Counted from the stretch's first letter, positions 53,964-63,173 are shown. The stretch: 64,000 nucleotides of DNA from Leifsonia xyli (GCA_001647635.1 CP014761.1:1240001-1304000), one strand, 5' to 3'. Made by a program: numbers and translations. The notes: generated by a model from the letters alone, not told the origin.

Positions 53964-54041
53964 CCCGCGTCCCGCGCGCCCGCGCTCCTCCGCCCGCCCC
54001 CGCGCTCCCGCCCCACCTCGCGCTCCCGCCCCGCCCCCGTC

Positions 54042-54221
54042 CTGCACCTCGCTGAGGTGCAGGTTGTTGCGCACTCCGGCGGCGTGTCGACCGCAACAAG
54101 CTGCACTTCACCCTCTTTCGCTCCCTGCTGCGGTGCGGGCGGCGCGTCGAGAGCATCGCCGGGGACGCGAGGGGCAGCTTGTTGCGCGGCGCGGCGGCGT
54201 GTCGACCGCAAGAAGCTGCCC
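54042..54221. repeat. three hairpins, two of them copies of one REP-like element
   Basis: CTGCACCTC/GAGGTGCAG (54042-54062) overlaps the first copy, GTGCAGGTTGTTGCG (54057-54071) with CGCAACAAGCTGCAC (54092-54106). The second copy is GGGCAGCTTGTTGCG (54172-54186) with CGCAAGAAGCTGCCC (54207-54221). Both copies are 50 bp with 15-bp arms, one mismatch and the shared loop GGCGGCGTGTCGAC. Confidence 0.65.
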
Positions 54222-54249
54222 TTCGGGGAGGATGCACACCGGCAGGGCG

Positions 54250-54263
54250 TAGGGTTGGCAGTT
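54250..54263 (+). promoter_or_regulatory. -10 element of XPB helicase (leaderless)
   Basis: TAGGGT at 54250-54255 lies 8 bases before the ATG at 54264, with no ribosome-binding site, supporting this start rather than an upstream ATG inside the repeats. Confidence 0.45.
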
Positions 54264-55906
54264 ATGTCGGATGGGCCCCTGATCGTTCAGAGCGATCGCA
54301 CCGTGCTGCTCGAAGTGGCGCACCCGGACGCGGAGGACGCGCGGCACGACCTCGCGGTCTTCGCCGAGCTGGAGCGCGCGCCCGAGCACATCCACACCTA
54401 CCGCATCACGCGGCTCGGCCTGTGGAACGCGCGCGCCGCCGGGCACACTGCCGAGGACATGCTGGGGACGCTGGAGCGGTACTCGAAGTTCCCCATCCCG
54501 CAGACGGTCTCCGTGGATGTGTCCGAGACCGTCGCGCGCTACGGCCGCCTGGTCATCGAGCGCGACGACGAGGGGACGCTGCTGCTGCGCTCCACCGATC
54601 TCGCGGTCCTGACCGAGGTCGCGAGTGCGAAGCGCATCTCGCCGCTGCTGCTGGAGCGCCGGGACGACGAGACGTTCGTGGTCGAGGCGTGGGCGCGCGG
54701 GCAGCTCAAGCAGGAGCTGGTCAAGCTCGGCTGGCCGGCCGAGGACCTCGCCGGCTACACGCCCGGGACCCCGCACGAGATCGGCCTGAAGGAGGACGGC
54801 TGGGCGCTGCGCGACTACCAGCGCAAGGCGGTCGGCAACTTCTTCGACGGCGGCTCCGGCGTCGTGGTGCTGCCCTGCGGCGCGGGCAAGACCCTGGTCG
54901 GCGCGGGCGCGATGGCGACCGCCAAGACGACCACGCTCATCCTGGTCACCAACACCGTGTCGGCGCGGCAGTGGCGGGATGAGCTGCTCAAGCGCACGAC
55001 GCTGACCGCCGAGGAGATCGGCGAGTACTCGGGCCAGGTCAAGGAGGTCAAGCCGGTCACGATCGCGACCTACCAGATCCTCACGGCGAAGCGGAAGGGC
55101 GAGTACGCGCACCTGGCGCTGCTCGACGCGCTCGACTGGGGCCTCGTGGTCTACGACGAGGTGCACCTGCTGCCCGCGCCGGTCTTCAAGCTGACGGCGG
55201 AGCTCCAGGCGCGCCGCCGGCTCGGGCTGACGGCGACGCTGGTGCGCGAGGACGGCCGCGAGGGCGACGTGTTCAGCCTGATCGGCCCGAAGCGCTTCGA
55301 TGCGCCGTGGAAGGAGATCGAGGCGCAGGGCTTCATCTCCCCCGCCGCCTGCTACGAGGTCCGCGTCGACCTGCCTGCCTCCGACCGGCTCAGCTACGCC
55401 GCCGCCCCGACGACGAGCGCTACCGCCTCGCGGCGACGGCACCGGCGAAGCTCGATATCGTGCGGCAGCTCGTCGAGCGGCACGAGGGCGAGCGCATCCT
55501 GATCATCGGCCAGTACCTCGACCAGATCGACGAGCTCGCCCAGGCGCTGGATGCGCCGCAGCTCACGGGCGCGACCCCGGTGGACGAGCGCGAGCGGCTG
55601 TTCCAGGAGTTCCGCGACGGCCGGACCAAGGTGCTCGTGGTCAGCAAGGTCGCGAACTTCTCGGTCGACCTGCCCGAGGCGACGGTCGCCATCCAGGTCT
55701 CCGGCTCGTACGGCAGCCGGCAGGAGGAGGCGCAGCGCCTCGGCCGTCTGCTGCGGCCGAAGGAGTCGGGACTGTCGGCGAACTTCTACACACTGGTCGC
55801 GCGCGACACCGTCGACCAGGACTTCGCGCAGAACCGCCAGCGCTTCCTCGCCGAGCAGGGCTACTCGTACACGATCCTGGACGCGCACGCGCTGCAGGCG
55901 GCGTAG
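54264..55906 (+). pseudogene. XPB-type DNA repair helicase, frameshifted
   Basis: A superfamily 2 helicase of about 547 residues once repaired. MSDGPLIVQSDRTVLLEV opens an N-terminal damage-recognition-like domain. The ATPase follows with 'LRDYQRKAVGNFF', Walker A 'VLPCGAGKT', motif II 'VVYDEVHLLPAP' (D-E-V-H, as in XPB) and 'GLTATLVREDG'. The second part has 'RILIIGQYLDQIDELAQAL', 'LVVSKVANFSVDLPEA' and 'QEEAQRLGRLLRPK'. The frame breaks at about 55405; adding one C to CCCC gives 'YAAAPDDERYRLA'. Likely an assembly error. Confidence 0.88.
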
Positions 55907-55923
55907 GCGCCAGCCGCCGCGCT

Positions 55924-55983
55924 GATTCGGCACGAATGGTCGCTATTCGTGACGAATGACGACGATTCGGCACGAATCGGCGG
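55924..55983. repeat. three palindromes at exact 20-bp spacing
   Basis: GATTCGGCACGAAT (55924-55937), TATTCGTGACGAAT (55944-55957) and GATTCGGCACGAAT (55964-55977). Each contains the palindrome ATTCG-N3-CGAAT, and their starts are exactly 20 bp apart (two helical turns). They lie between two convergent genes. Confidence 0.7.
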
Positions 55984-55989
55984 AGGCGT

Positions 55990-56859
55990 TCAGCGCAGGA
56001 TGCGCGCGAGCGTCACGCGGGACTCGGCGTCGTCGGGCCGGTCGCGCACGGTGATCGCGGCCTTCCACAGCGCCCAGGCCCGCGCCCGCTGCCACGTGGC
56101 ATCGTCGAGTCCGACCGTCGCGACGAACGCATCCCGCCCGCTCCCCTCGAACATCGTCCACGCCGGGACGAGGTCGCAGGCGGGATCACCGACGCCGGAG
56201 GTCCCGAAGTCGATCACAGCCGACAGCGCGCCGCGCGCATCCACGAGCAGGTTGCCGGGCGCGACATCGCCGTGGAACCACACCGGCGGTCCCTCCCACT
56301 GGGACGCGGTCGCCTCGACCCACAGCGACCGAGCCCGCGTCGCTTCCGGCCCGAGCAGCGCGAACGCGGCGAGCGCCTCCTCCTCGTACACGGTCGGCGG
56401 CGCGCCGCGGAAGAAGTTGTGGGTCCCCGGCCCGGGCGCTCCCTCGGTCGGCGCGTTCCGCAGCGCGACGAGGAACCGCCCGATCGCCGTCGCCAGCCCC
56501 GCATCCCGCGACACGTCCCCGCGCAGCACGACCGGCGTCCCGGGCAGCCACCGGTAGACCGACCACGGGAACGGGAACGCCTCCCCGGGCTCGCCGACCG
56601 CCACCGGCGACGGGATGGGAACCGGCAGCAGGTCCCGCAGCAACGGCAACCACCGCTGCTCCTTCGCCACCTGCTCCACGTACCCCTCGGCGCTCGGCAG
56701 CCGGACGCTCAGCTCGTCGCCCAGCCGGAAGGTGCGGTTGTCCCACCCGTCATGCTCCACCGGCCGGACAGAGAGCCCACGCCACTCGGGGAACTGCGCG
56801 TCGACGAGCCGGCGCACCAGCGCGACGTCGATGCGCGGCCGCACCTCAGGCGCGGACAT
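55990..56859 (-). CDS. aminoglycoside phosphotransferase-family kinase
   Basis: A 289-residue kinase-fold protein. The catalytic loop WFHGDVAPGNLLVD (H-G-D-x4-N) and 'AVIDFGTSGVGDPACDL' (metal-binding D-F-G-like motif) mark the APH/ChoK family. The N-lobe has 'SVRLPS' and 'VAKEQRWLP' for lysine/glutamate. The substrate is unknown; such proteins phosphorylate antibiotics or small metabolites. It is the last gene of a four-gene minus-strand operon and overlaps the previous gene by 14 bp. Confidence 0.85.
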   Translation of the reverse strand: MSAPEVRPRIDVALVRRLVDAQFPEWRGLSVRPVEHDGWDNRTFRLGDELSVRLPSAEGYVEQVAKEQRWLPLLRDLLPVPIPSPVAVGEPGEAFPFPWSVYRWLPGTPVVLRGDVSRDAGLATAIGRFLVALRNAPTEGAPGPGTHNFFRGAPPTVYEEEALAAFALLGPEATRARSLWVEATASQWEGPPVWFHGDVAPGNLLVDARGALSAVIDFGTSGVGDPACDLVPAWTMFEGSGRDAFVATVGLDDATWQRARAWALWKAAITVRDRPDDAESRVTLARILR

Positions 56860-57616
56860 ACCGCAGCAGCAGCGTGTCGTCTCCCTGGAGGGTGTGCGCG
56901 AGCCGCAGCCCGAGCGGCACGATGGGCGCGGCGCCGGTGGCGATGCGGGACGACGTGCCGGCCTCCAGCAGCGGGCTCATCGTCAGGCACAGCTCGTCGA
57001 CCGCGCGGGCGGCGATCAGGTCGGCGAAGAGGCGCGGGCCGCCCTCGCAGTGGATGCGCGTCAGCCCGCGCTCGTGCAGCACGGCGAGTCCGCGCTCGGC
57101 CTGCACCCGCTCGCGCCCGCACACGACCACGTCGGCCACCTCGGAGAGCGCGTCGCGCGCCTCCGGGCGGGACAGCTCGGTGGTGAGCACGATCGGCCGC
57201 TCGGGGGCGTCCTGGAAGATCGAGCTGCGCGGGTCGAGGTCGAGCCCGGCCGAGACGATGGCGAACACCGGATGCGGGGTCATCCCCGCGCCGCTGCGCG
57301 CACCCTGAGACGCCACATCCACCCGCATCGCGCCGTAGCCCTCGGCACGGACGGTGCCCGCGCCGACGAGCACGACGTCGCAGAGGCGGCGCAGGATGTC
57401 GAACACCCGACCGTCCACCTGATTCGACAGCGCGCCCGAAAGACCCTGGTGCGTCGCCGCTCCGTCCACGCTGGACACGAAGTTGACCCGCAGCCACGGG
57501 TCGCCCGCGCCCTCCAGGTACAGCGCCGTGATCTCGTCGTCGGTCAGCCCGGTCTGCGAGGGCAGCGGCGACAGGCGGTGGATGGCGGGCACGTCCGCCG
57601 GGGCCGGGTCACTCAT
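56846..57616 (-). CDS. pyrimidine reductase-family (RibD C-terminal-like) protein
   Basis: A 256-residue protein. 'WLRVNFVSSVDGAAT', 'GLSGALSNQVDGRVFDILRRLCDVVLVGAGTVRAEGYG' and 'RIHCEGGPRLFADLIAARAVDELCLTMSPLLEAG' are the family's substrate- and NADPH-binding signatures. Members are annotated as pyrimidine reductase family proteins; they may act in flavin or deazaflavin metabolism. It overlaps FolP2-like by 8 bp and the kinase gene by 14 bp, so translation is coupled. Confidence 0.88.
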   Translation of the reverse strand: MSDPAPADVPAIHRLSPLPSQTGLTDDEITALYLEGAGDPWLRVNFVSSVDGAATHQGLSGALSNQVDGRVFDILRRLCDVVLVGAGTVRAEGYGAMRVDVASQGARSGAGMTPHPVFAIVSAGLDLDPRSSIFQDAPERPIVLTTELSRPEARDALSEVADVVVCGRERVQAERGLAVLHERGLTRIHCEGGPRLFADLIAARAVDELCLTMSPLLEAGTSSRIATGAAPIVPLGLRLAHTLQGDDTLLLRYVRA

Positions 57617-58529
57617 TCACGTCTCCCATGTTGTGCTTGAGGTAGGCGGGCTCGCGCAGTCCGAGCACTGCCTCCGTCATGCGCACGGCGGCGACGGAGG
57701 CACGCACGTCGTGCATCCGCACGATACGCGCCCCGTTCATCACGCTGATCACGGCGGCGGCCAGCGACCCCTCCAGGCGCTCGCTGCGCGGGGCGTCCAG
57801 GGTCTCGCCGATGAAGTCCTTGTTCGAGACGGCCGCGAGCGTCGGGAAGCCGAGGTCGGCGATCTCGCTGAGTCGCCGCGTCAGCTCCAGCGAGTGGAGC
57901 GTGTTCTTGTTGAGGTCGTGCCCGGGGTCCAGGATGATGCGCTCCTCGGGCACGCCGACATCCGTCGCGCGCTCCACCCGGTCGAGCAGGAACTCCCGCA
58001 CATCGGCGACCACGTCCCCGTACTGCGGACGCGGGAACGGCCGGCGCGGCCGCGCCAGGCTGTGGGTGATGACCAGGGTCGCGTCGCTGTCCGCGACGAC
58101 GCGCGGGAGCTCGGGATCGCTGAGGCCGGTGGTGTCGTTGATGACGGTCGCTCCCGCCTCGATCGCGTGCCGGGCGACGGTCGAGTGGAACGTGTCCACC
58201 GAGATGACCACGTCGGAGCCGGCCCGCAGCGCGGCCACGACCGGCACGACCCGCTCCACCTCCTCCTCCACCGGGATCGGCTCCCCGGGCGCGAAGGGCG
58301 CCCCGCCGATGTCCACCCAGTCGGCGCCGAGCGCGACGGCCTCGAAGCAGGCGTCCACGGCCCGGTCGAAGGCGTAGGTCCGGCCCTGGTCGAAGAAGGA
58401 GTCGGGCGTGCGGTTCACGACCGCCATGACGGCGACCTGCCGCGAGAAGTCGAAGGTGCGGGCGCCGATCGTGCGCACCGGGATGCGCAGCGGCGGCAGG
58501 TACGGCTCAGACGTCGGCAAGGTCGACAT
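57609..58529 (-). CDS. folP: dihydropteroate synthase-like protein (FolP2 type)
   Basis: A 306-residue TIM-barrel protein of the dihydropteroate synthase family. Motifs are VMAVVNRTPDSFFDQG, 'VDIGGAPFAPGEPI', 'VISVDTFHSTVARHAIEAGATVINDTTGL' and 'ILDPGHDLNKNT'. True FolP proteins read N-V-T-P-D-S-F-S-D-G-G, while the N-R-T-P-D-S-F form is that of mycobacterial FolP2, which is not thought to replace FolP in folate synthesis. So the classic function is doubtful. ATG 58529 is preferred to an upstream ATG because it gives the usual N-terminus. It overlaps the FAD oxidoreductase gene by 23 bp. Confidence 0.82.
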   Translation of the reverse strand: MSTLPTSEPYLPPLRIPVRTIGARTFDFSRQVAVMAVVNRTPDSFFDQGRTYAFDRAVDACFEAVALGADWVDIGGAPFAPGEPIPVEEEVERVVPVVAALRAGSDVVISVDTFHSTVARHAIEAGATVINDTTGLSDPELPRVVADSDATLVITHSLARPRRPFPRPQYGDVVADVREFLLDRVERATDVGVPEERIILDPGHDLNKNTLHSLELTRRLSEIADLGFPTLAAVSNKDFIGETLDAPRSERLEGSLAAAVISVMNGARIVRMHDVRASVAAVRMTEAVLGLREPAYLKHNMGDVNE

Positions 58530-59727
58530 CCCGGTCGGCGAGCCGCTCCGCATCCACCCGCTCGCCCGAACGGATGAGGCGCTGGATGTCGTCCTGCACG
58601 TCCCAGACGTTGACGTTCATGCCCGCGACCACCCGGTCGCCGCGCAGCCAGAAGGCGATGAACTCGCGCGCGTCCACGTCGCCGCGGTAGACGACGCGCG
58701 CGTCCTTCGTGAGGGGCACGTAGCCGGAGTACTCCATGCCCAGATCGTATTGGTCGGAGTAGAAGTACGGGATGTCGTCGTACGACGCGCGCTCGCCCAG
58801 GATCGCGTGCGCGGCCACCTTCCCGGTCGTGATGGCGTTCGCCCAGTGCTCGCTGCGATAGTGGCGGCCGAGCGCGGGAAGGAACGGGTCGGCGACGTCG
58901 CCGACGGCGTAGACGTCCTCGATGCTCGTGCGCATCCCCTTGTCGGTCAGCACCCCGTCCGCGATCCGGAGCCCCGAGCGCTCGGCGACGAGCGTGTTCG
59001 GCGCGGCTCCGACGCCCGCGACCACCACGTCGGCCGGGATGCGCTCGCCGCTCGCGAGCACCACCACCTGCTCGTCGCCGCCGTCCACCCCGACCACCTT
59101 CGCGTCGTTGCGGAAGGCGACGCCGTTGTCCCGGTGCAACCGCTCGAACACACCGCCGAGCTCGCGCCCGACGGCACCGCTCAGCGGCACGGCGGACCGG
59201 CCGATCACGGTCACGTCGTTGCCGTACCCGCGCGCGGCGGCGGCGACCTCCATCCCGATCCAGCCGGAGCCCACGACGACCACGCGACGTCCGCCGACCT
59301 CGAGCGCCGACCGCAGCCAGGCCGAGTCCTCGCGGGTCCGCAGCGGGAAGACGGCGCCGTGACCACTGCCCGGCACACCGAGAGGACGCGCGCTCGCCCC
59401 GGTCGCGAGCACCAGGCTGTCGTAGGTGATGCGGGCGCCGTCCGAGACGAACAGCTCGTGGGCGTCCGGCTCGAACGACCCGGCCTCGACGTTCGGCACG
59501 AACTCGACCCGGTTGTCGGCGTACCAGGCGGCGGGATGCACGTCCGACTCCTCGATTCCTGCGTCGCCCTTCAGGAACTCCTTGGACAGCGGCGGCCGGA
59601 TGTAGGGGTGGTGCTCCTCGAGCCCGAGGAGCAGGATGCGCCCGTCGAAGCCGCGCTCCCGCAGCTCCTCGGCGACGGTGGCCCCGGCGAGGCCGGCGCC
59701 CGCGATGACGACGGTGGGGTTCGACAT
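58507..59727 (-). CDS. FAD-dependent NAD(P)H oxidoreductase (ferredoxin reductase-like)
   Basis: A 406-residue flavoprotein. The N-terminal FAD site is TVVIAGAGLAGATVAEEL and the NAD site 'RRVVVVGSGWIGMEVAAAARGYG'. 'VYAVGDVADPFLP' is the second FAD motif, and the C-terminal ~85 residues form a reductase clamp ('SEHWANAITTGKVAAHAILG', 'YFYSDQYDLGMEYSGY'). It resembles ferredoxin and rubredoxin reductases and lacks a CxxC disulphide. ATG 59727 matches the family start. It heads the four-gene operon. Confidence 0.9.
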   Translation of the reverse strand: MSNPTVVIAGAGLAGATVAEELRERGFDGRILLLGLEEHHPYIRPPLSKEFLKGDAGIEESDVHPAAWYADNRVEFVPNVEAGSFEPDAHELFVSDGARITYDSLVLATGASARPLGVPGSGHGAVFPLRTREDSAWLRSALEVGGRRVVVVGSGWIGMEVAAAARGYGNDVTVIGRSAVPLSGAVGRELGGVFERLHRDNGVAFRNDAKVVGVDGGDEQVVVLASGERIPADVVVAGVGAAPNTLVAERSGLRIADGVLTDKGMRTSIEDVYAVGDVADPFLPALGRHYRSEHWANAITTGKVAAHAILGERASYDDIPYFYSDQYDLGMEYSGYVPLTKDARVVYRGDVDAREFIAFWLRGDRVVAGMNVNVWDVQDDIQRLIRSGERVDAERLADRDVDLADV

Positions 59728-59820
59728 GCTCTCAGCATCCACTGTTCGCACGGCGAAAACCAGTGCGGGGCACCGAGCGCGCACCGACGGCTCACAGGTA
59801 AGAATCAGCTGACGCGCAGA

Positions 59821-59831
59821 TAATGTTTCCC
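59821..59831 (+). promoter_or_regulatory. -10 element of the response regulator (leaderless)
   Basis: TAATGT at 59821-59826 ends 5 bases before the ATG at 59832 with no ribosome-binding site. An ATG at 59823 overlaps this hexamer and would be used only by a longer transcript. Confidence 0.45.
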
Positions 59832-60524
59832 ATGAACGCAGGACCCCGCATTCTCATCGTCGACGACGAGCCGAACATCCGCGATCTCCTCACCACCAGC
59901 CTCCGATTCGCCGGGTTCGCCGTGCGGGCGGTCGGCAACGGCGCGCAGGCGATCTCTGCGGTCCTCGAAGAGGAGCCCGACCTCATCATCCTCGACGTCA
60001 TGCTGCCGGACATGAACGGCTTCGGCGTCACCAAGCGGCTGCGCGGGGCCGGCTACACCGCGCCCATCCTGTTCCTCACCGCCAAGGACGACACCGAGGA
60101 CAAGATCACCGGCCTGACCGTCGGCGGCGACGACTACGTCACCAAGCCGTTCAGCCTCGACGAGATCGTCGCCCGCATCAAGGCCATCCTTCGCCGCACG
60201 ATGCAGGCCGACGAAGATGCGGTGATCCGCGCCGGCGAGCTGACGATGGACCAGGACACGCACGAGGTCTTCGTCGGCGACACCCCGATCGAGCTGAGCC
60301 CGACCGAGTTCAAGCTGCTGCGCTACCTCATGCTCAACCCCAACCGCGTGCTGTCGAAGGCGCAGATCCTCGACCACGTGTGGGAGTACGACTTCAACGG
60401 CGACGCCGGCATCGTCGAGTCGTACATCTCGTACCTGCGCCGCAAGGTGGATGCGCACTCCAGCGAGCCGCTCATCCAGACCAAGCGCGGGTTCGGCTAC
60501 ATGCTCAAGGCCGCCAAGGCCTGA
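59832..60524 (+). CDS. OmpR/PhoB-family response regulator
   Basis: A protein of about 230 residues. The receiver domain has the acidic pocket in LIVDDEPN, the phosphorylation site D55 in LIILDVMLPD, 'LFLTAKDD' and the lysine in DDYVTKPFS. The C-terminal winged helix contains 'IELSPTEFKLLRYLMLNPNRVLSKAQILDHVW' and 'YISYLRRKVD'. Sequence style is that of TcrX/PhoP-like actinobacterial regulators. The sensor kinase gene follows 78 bp downstream. The start is set by the probable leaderless -10. Confidence 0.93.
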   Translation: MNAGPRILIVDDEPNIRDLLTTSLRFAGFAVRAVGNGAQAISAVLEEEPDLIILDVMLPDMNGFGVTKRLRGAGYTAPILFLTAKDDTEDKITGLTVGGDDYVTKPFSLDEIVARIKAILRRTMQADEDAVIRAGELTMDQDTHEVFVGDTPIELSPTEFKLLRYLMLNPNRVLSKAQILDHVWEYDFNGDAGIVESYISYLRRKVDAHSSEPLIQTKRGFGYMLKAAKA

Positions 60525-60602
60525 GATGCTCTGCCGGGCCGGGCGGGCGTACAGAGCGCGCACATGCCCGGCACAGCATCCCCTGCATAGACTGACGGCC
60601 TG

Positions 60603-62306
60603 ATGCACTCACGTCTGCTCGACCGCTGGAACGCGATCTCCCTGCGCACGAAGATCACGGGCGTGACCGTGCTCATGCTGACGCTCGGGCTGCTCGTGAC
60701 CGGCATCGGCACGATGTCGATGCTCAAGCCGGTCCTGCTCGATCAGCTGGATGCGCAGCTGTCGGCCGCCTCGGGTGCCTCGTACATCAACACGTACCTC
60801 TACTCGCCGTCGGCCGACTCCGACCAGATCGCCACCGACGCCAGTCCGTCCGACTACTTCGCCGCGCTGTACAACTCCGACGGCGACCTGGTGAAGACCA
60901 ACTGGAAGAACATCCCGTACGCGCACCGGCCGGACATCCCGAACCACCTCACGCTGTCCGAGGCGAAGGCGATGCCGGGCGGCTTCTCGCTGCACAGCAA
61001 CGACGGGCGCACGACCTACCGGGCGATGGCGACGACGCAGACCTTCGCCGGGTCGGGTGAGCTGGCGACCGCGATCGTCGCCACGACGACCTCCCAGATC
61101 GACACCGTGATGGCGAGCTTCCTCGCGATCTTCCTCGGCTTCGGCGTGATCGTGATCGTCGTCGGCGCCGGTCTCACACGCATGCTCGTGACCACGACGT
61201 TCGCGCCCCTGCGCGAAGTGGAGCAGACGGCCGCCGCCATCGCGGACGGCGACTTCAGCCAGCGCCTCGGCGGCGCGACGCCCAACACCGAGGTCGGGCG
61301 GCTCAACCGCTCCCTCAACACCATGCTGAACCGCATCGACCGCGCGTTCAGCGACCGCGCGCGCACGATCGAGCAGATGCGCCGGTTCGTCGGCGACGCG
61401 TCCCACGAGCTGCGGACGCCGCTGGTGTCGGTGCGCGGGTACGCCGAGCTGTACCGGATGGGCGCTCTGCAGACTCCGGAGGACGTCGCGCAGGCGATGG
61501 ACCGCATCGAGAAGGAGGCCATCCGGATGGGCGCGCTGGTCGAGGACCTCCTCGAGCTGGCCCGCCTGGACGAGACGAAGCCGCTCGACCTGCACCGCGT
61601 CGACCTGGTGAAGATCGCGCAGGACGCGGCGATGGACGCGATGGCCGGCTCCCCCGGCCGCATCGTCACCGTGCTCACGCCCGAGCCGGTCGCGCCCGAG
61701 GAGGACGACGACCTGGAGCCCGGCGTCGACACGGTGCCGATGTCCCTCGCCGACACCGACGCCGGCGCACGCGCGTCGAACGCGACCGGGCCGATCGCCT
61801 TCGCGGGGTCCGCGCTCGCCCGCCTGCGGCGTGGGCGCGCACGTCGCGGCACCACCGACACCCTTCCGATCACCACAGCCGAGAAGGTCGTGCTGACGCG
61901 TCCCGCCTCCGAGCCCGCGATCGTCATGGCGGAGGAGAACAAGCTCCGCCAGGTCGTCACGAACCTCATGGGCAACGCCCTGCGGTACACGCCCGACGGC
62001 AGCCCGATCGAGATCGCGGTGCGCATCGACCATCGCTCCGACCGCGCGACGCTGGAGGTCCGCGACCACGGCGAGGGCATCCCGCCGCAGATCCGGGAGA
62101 AGATCTTCCAGCGCTTCTGGCGCGCGGACACGTCCCGCGCCCGCGAGACCGGCGGCAGCGGCCTGGGGCTCGCGATCGTGTCGTCGATCGTCGCGGCCCA
62201 CAACGGCACCGTCGACGTCGTCGACACCGAGGGCGGCGGAGCGACGTTCCGCGTGACCCTGCCGCTGGCGGGATCGGCCGCCGCAGCCACGTACGTCACC
62301 CCGTAA
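60603..62306 (+). CDS. sensor histidine kinase with HAMP domain
   Basis: A 567-residue membrane kinase. One helix lies at about 18-42, an extracytoplasmic sensor of about 120 residues follows, and a second helix is at about 170-195. A HAMP linker precedes HisKA, with phospho-acceptor H268 in DASHELRTPL. The ATPase has 'NLMGNALRYTPDG', 'VRDHGEGIPPQ' and 'GGSGLGLAIV'. Between HisKA and the ATP-binding domain is an extra ~80 residues, first acidic (PEEDDDLEPGVD) then basic (RRGRARRGTTD), not seen in typical kinases. It partners with the preceding regulator. TAGACT at 60588-60593 could be a -10. Confidence 0.92.
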   Translation: MHSRLLDRWNAISLRTKITGVTVLMLTLGLLVTGIGTMSMLKPVLLDQLDAQLSAASGASYINTYLYSPSADSDQIATDASPSDYFAALYNSDGDLVKTNWKNIPYAHRPDIPNHLTLSEAKAMPGGFSLHSNDGRTTYRAMATTQTFAGSGELATAIVATTTSQIDTVMASFLAIFLGFGVIVIVVGAGLTRMLVTTTFAPLREVEQTAAAIADGDFSQRLGGATPNTEVGRLNRSLNTMLNRIDRAFSDRARTIEQMRRFVGDASHELRTPLVSVRGYAELYRMGALQTPEDVAQAMDRIEKEAIRMGALVEDLLELARLDETKPLDLHRVDLVKIAQDAAMDAMAGSPGRIVTVLTPEPVAPEEDDDLEPGVDTVPMSLADTDAGARASNATGPIAFAGSALARLRRGRARRGTTDTLPITTAEKVVLTRPASEPAIVMAEENKLRQVVTNLMGNALRYTPDGSPIEIAVRIDHRSDRATLEVRDHGEGIPPQIREKIFQRFWRADTSRARETGGSGLGLAIVSSIVAAHNGTVDVVDTEGGGATFRVTLPLAGSAAAATYVTP

Positions 62307-62405
62307 CGGTCGATCCACCGGGCGTTCACCCGGCGGACGGCATGACAGAATACTCCGGGCGCCGGATTCGTCGGCGGCTGTGGCAGAGGGACCCGGGGGA
62401 GAACA

Positions 62406-63173
62406 GTGCGCACTCTCGTGGTCATGCCGACATTCAACGAGCGGCAGAACCTCGAACCCCTGGCGGCCCGCCTCCGCACCGCCGTCCCCGAGGCCGAGCT
62501 GCTGGTGGTCGACGACTCGTCCCCCGACGGCACGGGCGAGCTGGCGGATGCTCTCGCGGCCGCCGATCCGGCCATCCACGTGCTGCACCGCGCGACCAAG
62601 GACGGACTCGGGGCGGCCTATCGCGCCGGGATGAACTGGGCCCTCGATCACGGCTACGAAGTCATCGTCGAGATGGATGCGGACGGGTCGCACCGGCCGG
62701 AGGAGCTCCCTCGCCTCCTCGCCGCGATCGCCGACGCCGACGTCGTGCTCGGCTCGCGCTGGGTGCCCGGCGGGGGCACGGTCGACTGGCCGCTGCGGCG
62801 CCGCATCCTCTCGCAGGGCGGCAGCCTGTACGCACGCGTCGCGCTCGGAGTCCCGGCCCAGGATGTGACCGGCGGCTACCGCGCGTTCCGCGCCGAGGCG
62901 CTGCGCCGCATCCACTACGAGGGCGTCGTCAGCCGCGGCTACTGCTTCCAGATCGACATGCTGCGTCGGTCGTACCGCGAAGGGCTGCGGGTGACGGAGG
63001 TGCCCATCACGTTCCAGGAGCGCACGTACGGCACCTCGAAGATGAGCGGTGCGATCGTCGCGGAGGCGATCGCGCGCGTGACGCTGTGGGGCATCGCGGG
63101 GCTGCCGCGGCGGATCGCGGGCCGGCGCGCACATTCGACGACGCGGTCCACGGCGGGGAGCGGGTCGCGATGA
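62406..63173 (+). CDS. polyprenol monophosphomannose synthase-like glycosyltransferase
   Basis: A 255-residue GT2 enzyme resembling actinobacterial Ppm1 catalytic domains and DPM1. It has 'VVMPTFNERQNLEPL', 'LLVVDDSSPDGTGE', 'GLGAAYRAGMNWALDHGYEVIVEMDADGSHRPE' (with the metal-binding D-x-D), 'LGSRWVPGGG' and 'GYRAFRAEALRRI'. It should transfer mannose from GDP-mannose to polyprenyl phosphate for cell-envelope glycans. GTG is preceded by GGGGGAG. It overlaps the next gene by four bases (ATGA). Confidence 0.9.
   Translation: MRTLVVMPTFNERQNLEPLAARLRTAVPEAELLVVDDSSPDGTGELADALAAADPAIHVLHRATKDGLGAAYRAGMNWALDHGYEVIVEMDADGSHRPEELPRLLAAIADADVVLGSRWVPGGGTVDWPLRRRILSQGGSLYARVALGVPAQDVTGGYRAFRAEALRRIHYEGVVSRGYCFQIDMLRRSYREGLRVTEVPITFQERTYGTSKMSGAIVAEAIARVTLWGIAGLPRRIAGRRAHSTTRSTAGSGSR

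Larger units (their letters stand above)
53964..54263. other. intergenic region with REP-like hairpins
   Basis: This 300-bp gap between the helicase-associated gene and the XPB helicase holds only repeat structures (54042-54221) and, at the end, the helicase promoter. No gene is supported. Confidence 0.6.
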
